64,000 bases of DNA from Microbacterium sp. SZ1 (GTDB taxonomy: Bacteria > Actinomycetota > Actinomycetes > Actinomycetales > Microbacteriaceae). The notes beneath the pieces were generated by a model. It made no database searches and had not been told where the DNA came from. It was given only the letters and a program-made list of their open reading frames with translations. The translations under genes were made by a program, and so were the position numbers. Location of the stretch: positions 186,001 through 250,000 of the forward strand of contig NZ_LPVV01000003.1 of assembly GCF_002362255.1 (NCBI RefSeq), written 5' to 3'. Position 1 is the first letter of the stretch. Each line of letters begins with the position of its first letter. Positions 62,223 to 64,000 of the stretch are shown one piece after another.

Positions 62223-64000
62223 ATGTCCGATCCTGAGCACACCCCGGCCACGATCGCCACAGACAGGAAGGCCCCGCCGCGGCGGGAGCGAACGAGGCGG
62301 CACCCCTGGGCGCGCGTACTGATCCCCGTCGCCGTGATCCTCGTCTGGCTGGTGGGTGCGGGACTCGGCGGCCCCCTGTTCGGCAAGGTCGACGAGGTGT
62401 CGTCGAACGACCAGACGAGCTACCTGCCCGAGTCCTCTGACGCGACCCGGGTGCAGCAGCTGCTCGGCGAGTTCAACGACAGCGACGCCATCCCCGCCAT
62501 CGCGGTCTTCGTCGGCGACGGCGAACTGTCGGCGTCACAACTCGACACGATCTCGGATGCCGTCGCCGACGCGCCGTCCGTCGAGGGCGTCGGCGACGAC
62601 GTGTCCCCGGCTCTCCCCTCGGACGACGGCGCGGCGGTGCAGGCGTTCATTCCGATCGACGGGAGTGCCGAGCTCGCCGACACCGTGTCGGCCCTCGGCG
62701 ACGAGCTCCGCGCCGCCGCCCCGGACGGCGTGACCGTCTACATCACGGGACCCGCCGGCTTCAGCGCCGACCTCGTCGCGGGCTTCGCCGGCATCGACGG
62801 ACTGCTGCTCGGCGTCGCACTCCTCGCGGTGCTCGTGATCCTCGTGCTCGTGTACCGGTCGCTGCTGCTGCCGATCGTGGTCCTGTCGACGAGCCTGTTC
62901 GCCCTCTGCGTCGCTCTGCTGGTCGTGTGGTGGCTCGCGAAGTTCGAGGTGCTGTTGCTCAGCGGGCAGACGCAGGGCATCTTGTTCATCCTCGTGATCG
63001 GCGCGGCCACCGACTACGCCCTCCTCTTCGTCGCGCGGTTCCGGGAGGAGCTCCGCGTGGCGCAGGACAAGGGCACGGCTCTCCTCGCCGCCTGGAGGGG
63101 CTCAGTCGAGCCGATCGTCGCCTCCGGCGGCACGGTGATCGCCGGGCTGCTCTGCCTGCTGCTCAGCGACCTCAAGTCGAACAGCACCCTGGGTCCGGTG
63201 GCGGCGATCGGCATCGTGTTCGCGATGCTCGCGGCCCTGACACTCCTCCCGGCGCTCCTGCTGCTGTTCGGGCGCGCGGTGTTCTGGCCCCGTCGCCCGC
63301 GATTCGAGCCGGAGGTCGTCGCGGAGGAGCACGGAATGCGCACCACCGGCCTGTGGGCGCGTCTCGCGGGGCTCATCACCAAGCGACCGCGCGTGATCTG
63401 GATCGTCACCACCCTGGTGCTGCTGGCCGGAGCCTCCGGCGTCCTCCAGTTGAACGCTTCTGGTGTTCCGCAGTCCGATCTCGTGCTCGGAGCGTCGGAG
63501 GCGCGCGACGGTCAGGTCGCGCTCGGCGAGCACTTCCCCGGCGGCTCCGGCAGCCCGGTCTACGTCGTGGTGGACGAGGACCGCCTGCAGGACGCTACGG
63601 ACGTGCTGCTCGCCGACGACGGTGTCGACGCCGTCTCCGTCACGGCTGCGGACTCTCCCAGCGGTTCGGCGCCGGTGACCGCCGACGGCATCGCCGCGGT
63701 CGGCCCGCCCGGTACACCGGCCCCGGAGCCGACCGTCGTCGACGGGAACGTGCTCCTGCAGGGGACGCTGACGGATGCCGCGGACTCGGATGCCGCCGGT
63801 GCCACCGTGCGCGACCTCCGCTCGTCGCTGTATGAGCTCGATGCGCTCGTCGGAGGCGTGACCGCCACCGCTGTCGACACGAACGACGCATCGATCCACG
63901 ACCGGAACCTCATCATCCCGGTGATCCTCGTCGTGATCATGCTGATCCTCATGCTGCTGCTGCGGTCGATCCTCGCCCCGGTGCTCCTGATCATCACCAC
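62223..64000 (+). CDS. MMPL family RND transporter, 3' end cut off
   Basis: The visible 592 residues begin with a signal-anchor helix (ARVLIPVAVILVWLVGAGLGG) and an extracytoplasmic domain. The MMPL membrane domain follows, with GILFILVIGAATDYALLFVARFREE, the conserved GAATDYALL motif that carries proton-relay Asp-Tyr. A second periplasmic domain starts at about 415, and the frame runs off the right edge during the second helix bundle. It follows crtEb by 43 bp with GAAAGGAAACCG as ribosome-binding site. C. glutamicum has an MMPL gene within its crt operon too, so transport of carotenoid or terpenoid products, or relief of their accumulation, is a reasonable inference. Confidence 0.9.
   Translation, partial: MSDPEHTPATIATDRKAPPRRERTRRHPWARVLIPVAVILVWLVGAGLGGPLFGKVDEVSSNDQTSYLPESSDATRVQQLLGEFNDSDAIPAIAVFVGDGELSASQLDTISDAVADAPSVEGVGDDVSPALPSDDGAAVQAFIPIDGSAELADTVSALGDELRAAAPDGVTVYITGPAGFSADLVAGFAGIDGLLLGVALLAVLVILVLVYRSLLLPIVVLSTSLFALCVALLVVWWLAKFEVLLLSGQTQGILFILVIGAATDYALLFVARFREELRVAQDKGTALLAAWRGSVEPIVASGGTVIAGLLCLLLSDLKSNSTLGPVAAIGIVFAMLAALTLLPALLLLFGRAVFWPRRPRFEPEVVAEEHGMRTTGLWARLAGLITKRPRVIWIVTTLVLLAGASGVLQLNASGVPQSDLVLGASEARDGQVALGEHFPGGSGSPVYVVVDEDRLQDATDVLLADDGVDAVSVTAADSPSGSAPVTADGIAAVGPPGTPAPEPTVVDGNVLLQGTLTDAADSDAAGATVRDLRSSLYELDALVGGVTATAVDTNDASIHDRNLIIPVILVVIMLILMLLLRSILAPVLLIIT

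Overview
The window comes from the chromosome of a high-GC Gram-positive actinobacterium. Family Microbacteriaceae, probably Microbacterium or a close relative, is the best fit, from Lsr2, the C50-carotenoid gene order, class Ib nrdHIEF, the paired short MGRxxYDG proteins and a large MTES_1575-type helicase/nuclease. The taxonomic call is inference, since there is no rRNA here. Genes are densely packed, mostly with 4-bp ATGA/GTGA overlaps inside operons. Many lone genes start 6-7 nt after a TANNNT-like -10 hexamer, so leaderless transcription looks common.

Layout. 1-8274 (minus strand): a sugar uptake and catabolism locus with a Gfo/Idh/MocA oxidoreductase, a ribose-type ABC transporter (ATPase, two permeases, lipoprotein binding protein), two TIM-barrel isomerases (one very like D-psicose/D-tagatose 3-epimerases) and a truncated Dabb protein. 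A ROK repressor (8389-9585) faces it. 9595-19234: mixed genes, including a DUF4166/TIGR01777 pair, an aldo/keto reductase, an XRE/ImmA-peptidase pair, two divergent paralogues of a short actinobacterial family, pgi and an FAD oxidoreductase. 19291-23147: nrdHIEF (minus) behind candidate NrdR boxes. 23538-27643: MFS transporter with a KDG-kinase-like sugar kinase, then hydrolase/acyl-CoA dehydrogenase.

27730-40989: a large amine-catabolism region. It has two class III aminotransferases, a methylmalonate-semialdehyde-type dehydrogenase, a PuuC-like aldehyde dehydrogenase, PuuD-like gamma-glutamyl hydrolase, a glutamine-synthetase-like gamma-glutamylpolyamine ligase, an amino-acid/polyamine permease, an SDR, and Lrp, PucR and GntR/FCD regulators. 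Together they could take putrescine or similar amines to GABA/succinate, and beta-alanine to acetyl-CoA. No gamma-glutamylputrescine oxidase (PuuB) is present.

41012-47877: a CsoR/RcnR-type regulator, DUF445 protein, arginase-family protein, tRNA-Ala(CGC), galU, 5-formyl-THF cyclo-ligase, FmdB zinc ribbon and mscL. 47870-52300: a 1231-residue DUF4011/SF1-helicase/REase-like protein whose Walker motifs are degenerate, next to an O6-methylguanine methyltransferase homologue whose active-site Cys is Val. 52403-55799: acetate-type symporter with its DUF485 partner, a GAF/LuxR regulator and lsr2. 55803-64000: a MarR regulator divergent from idi-crtE-crtB-crtI-crtYe-crtYf-crtEb-mmpL, an operon for a cyclic C50 carotenoid (decaprenoxanthin type); the MmpL gene runs off the right edge.
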